A stretch of 64,000 nucleotides of DNA from Lineus longissimus (Eukaryota > Nemertea > Pilidiophora > Heteronemertea > Lineidae). The first letter of the stretch is position 1. Each line of letters starts with the position of its first letter. Of this stretch, positions 62,545 to 64,000 are shown in pieces. The notes under the pieces were generated by a model that saw nothing but the letters and a program-made list of their open reading frames with translations, had not been told where the DNA came from and made no database searches. The position numbers and the translations under genes are program-made. The stretch covers positions 13,954,501 to 14,018,500 of the forward strand of contig NC_088311.1 of assembly GCF_910592395.1 (NCBI RefSeq), read 5' to 3'.

Positions 62545-64000
62545 GCATTTGGTCTCAGTATTTGGGTAAGTACAGAGTCAAGCCAGCTCAGAGAGCAATG
62601 ATTGAACGATGCTGTGGACAAGTCCAAGGATACTGCATCAGTCACGACCAACTTCTCATCAGAAAGCGTCACCACCAGCATATTCAATGTTCAGTTCCAA
62701 CCTGAACCAGTCCAATGCACGCCTGTCATGGTCAGCAGTGGTCAGCTTAGCGCGATATGGAACATTCTTCCGAAACTCAAGCGAGGGAAGTCTGCTCATT
62801 AGCATATCTGGCGCACTGCTCCTTCTGGTCAAACATCGTAGTGAAATCGTAATGGAAAACGTCTGGCTTTGCGCCAGACTAATAAGTGAAGAACTAATAG
62901 GTAAAGAACTTCTACTTGCGCGAGACTGCTGTGATGAAATTATCATTGCAGAGACTCCGGTGACGTACACATATATTTTTTACAATCAAAAATGCCCTCA
63001 AAAGATGACATGGAATGATTATTTTATTGATATTTCCTACTATATACCTTCCAATTATCACTTTGTACAAATAGATCGGCGTTAGGTCGCATGCTTTTCT
63101 TTCCTGGTGACACTATAAAGCAAAATAGTTGCAACCCCGTAAATGCGCTATAAGTCCAATAATAAGTGACGGTGACCCGTTATAAATGTTTCGCAAGCTT
63201 CGCTTTTTTGCCGCTACGGCGCTTTGGGCCCTTGCATCAAGGAAGTTCATTAACATGATTCAGAATAAAATAAGAGTATGTTGATCGGCCCTGTTGGATG
63301 CATTGTGCTATGTACAGCGTGCATGTGTGTATCGCATTGTTTGTTGACATTTTATGATTTCAAGTCTCTTGAGTAGATCGTCAATTGCGCTGTTTATTTA
63401 AATTGTCAACCTTACCCATGACTTAAGAACGATGTTTATTATTCACATTAGTTATGCTATGTTACAAGACCATTTGTTGAGTAATCCATCTTTTAGAGCC
63501 GGACTATGACATCGTTTTAGAACAGATACTCTGCCGCCATTAAATTTATCATACCTAATTAGTATGTGAGCCAATCACGTCACATCATTTAGAGTCACGT
63601 GAGGTAAAATAATGAAGTTTTCAGAGCAATAAGATTTATTCTGATACATCAATGATTAAAAAGTTTAAGTGATTTAAAAAAGTTCATCACCTGATCACAA
63701 AAATTAAAATAAGACAATGACAGTGTATTCGTGTGCATTTTACACTACCAGATTACCACCAGATGTATCAAAATATTACGCTGCCACGATCTTTCGCAGC
63801 TTTAATGGCGCCTTTTAGGTGGGTTAATCAATTATTATATGCAGAAATTATATATCACCGGTAAAATAATTAAGTAGCCTATGTGAAACTAAGTTCAGAT
63901 TATCATTTTCGATCTTGAAGTGAATTTAGGCAAGTGATTTTTTACAGCCGGCCGACATCAGGACAATTGCAAAATTCACGCCCTTTGTAATTTTTCGATC
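62545..64000. other. No gene recognised
   Basis: Overlapping frames of 60-160 codons at 62511-63085 lack recognisable features. The remainder is AT-rich unique DNA. Confidence 0.4.

Noticed and set aside
62511-63085. Protein-coding gene in overlapping frames
   Set aside because: Three overlapping frames of similar length, no domain, no codon bias visible, and the first ATG sits in the hairpin loop.

Overview
This window is eukaryotic nuclear DNA from a metazoan, most likely a marine invertebrate. The evidence is spliced genes with GT-AG introns, AATAAA polyadenylation signals, LINE reverse transcriptases, Ty3/gypsy elements and many MITEs. A Ty3/gypsy relic with integrase upstream of reverse transcriptase (Gmr1-like, first described from deuterostomes) leans towards an amphioxus, hemichordate, echinoderm or similar genome. 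That is inference, and the species cannot be named from the sequence.

Layout. 1-960: 5' end of an unidentified minus-strand ORF and its leader, which carries nine short hairpins with co-varying arms. 2.9-11.4 kb: a young Ty3/gypsy LTR retrotransposon (792-bp LTRs, ATAC target duplication, tRNA-Lys-type primer site, gag, -1 frameshifted pol, and an extra ORF with two C2H2 fingers just behind a splice-acceptor-like site). Its integrase core has a frame-breaking deletion. 12.2-16.7 kb: a nested stack in which a Harbinger MITE lies inside a Helentron-like element (Rep fragment, four 302-bp repeats, 3' hairpin), which lies inside a LINE, which abuts a HARBI1-like fragment. 17.4-58.2 kb: a probable host gene for a small cysteine-rich secreted protein, four phase-compatible exons spread over 41 kb.

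Most of the rest lies in the two large introns of that gene. These hold an IS3-like eukaryotic integrase gene (19.2-21.0 kb), a HECT-like gene on the other strand (24.7-26.8 kb), a TTAA-flanked foldback element (27.1-28.4 kb), a family of CCGGTGTGACA MITEs (29.6-34.9 kb), and a decayed Ginger/KRBA2-type integrase followed by an OTU-like segment (33.6-37.2 kb). Further along are a LINE with two Trp-to-TAG stops and a MITE insertion (39.9-42.4 kb), a pogo transposase inside an 860-bp near-perfect inverted duplication (42.6-45.6 kb), a foldback element (46.5-47.7 kb), opposed tRNA-derived SINEs (48.7-49.6 kb) and the Gmr1-like relic between inverted repeats (49.9-55.35 kb). 55.8-56.8 kb is a pearl/HINE-like tandem array. 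58.3-64 kb holds a MITE, minisatellites, a TATA-driven truncated PHD-finger ORF and a long hairpin.

All assignments are by reading motifs, splice signals and repeats by eye. No database search was possible.
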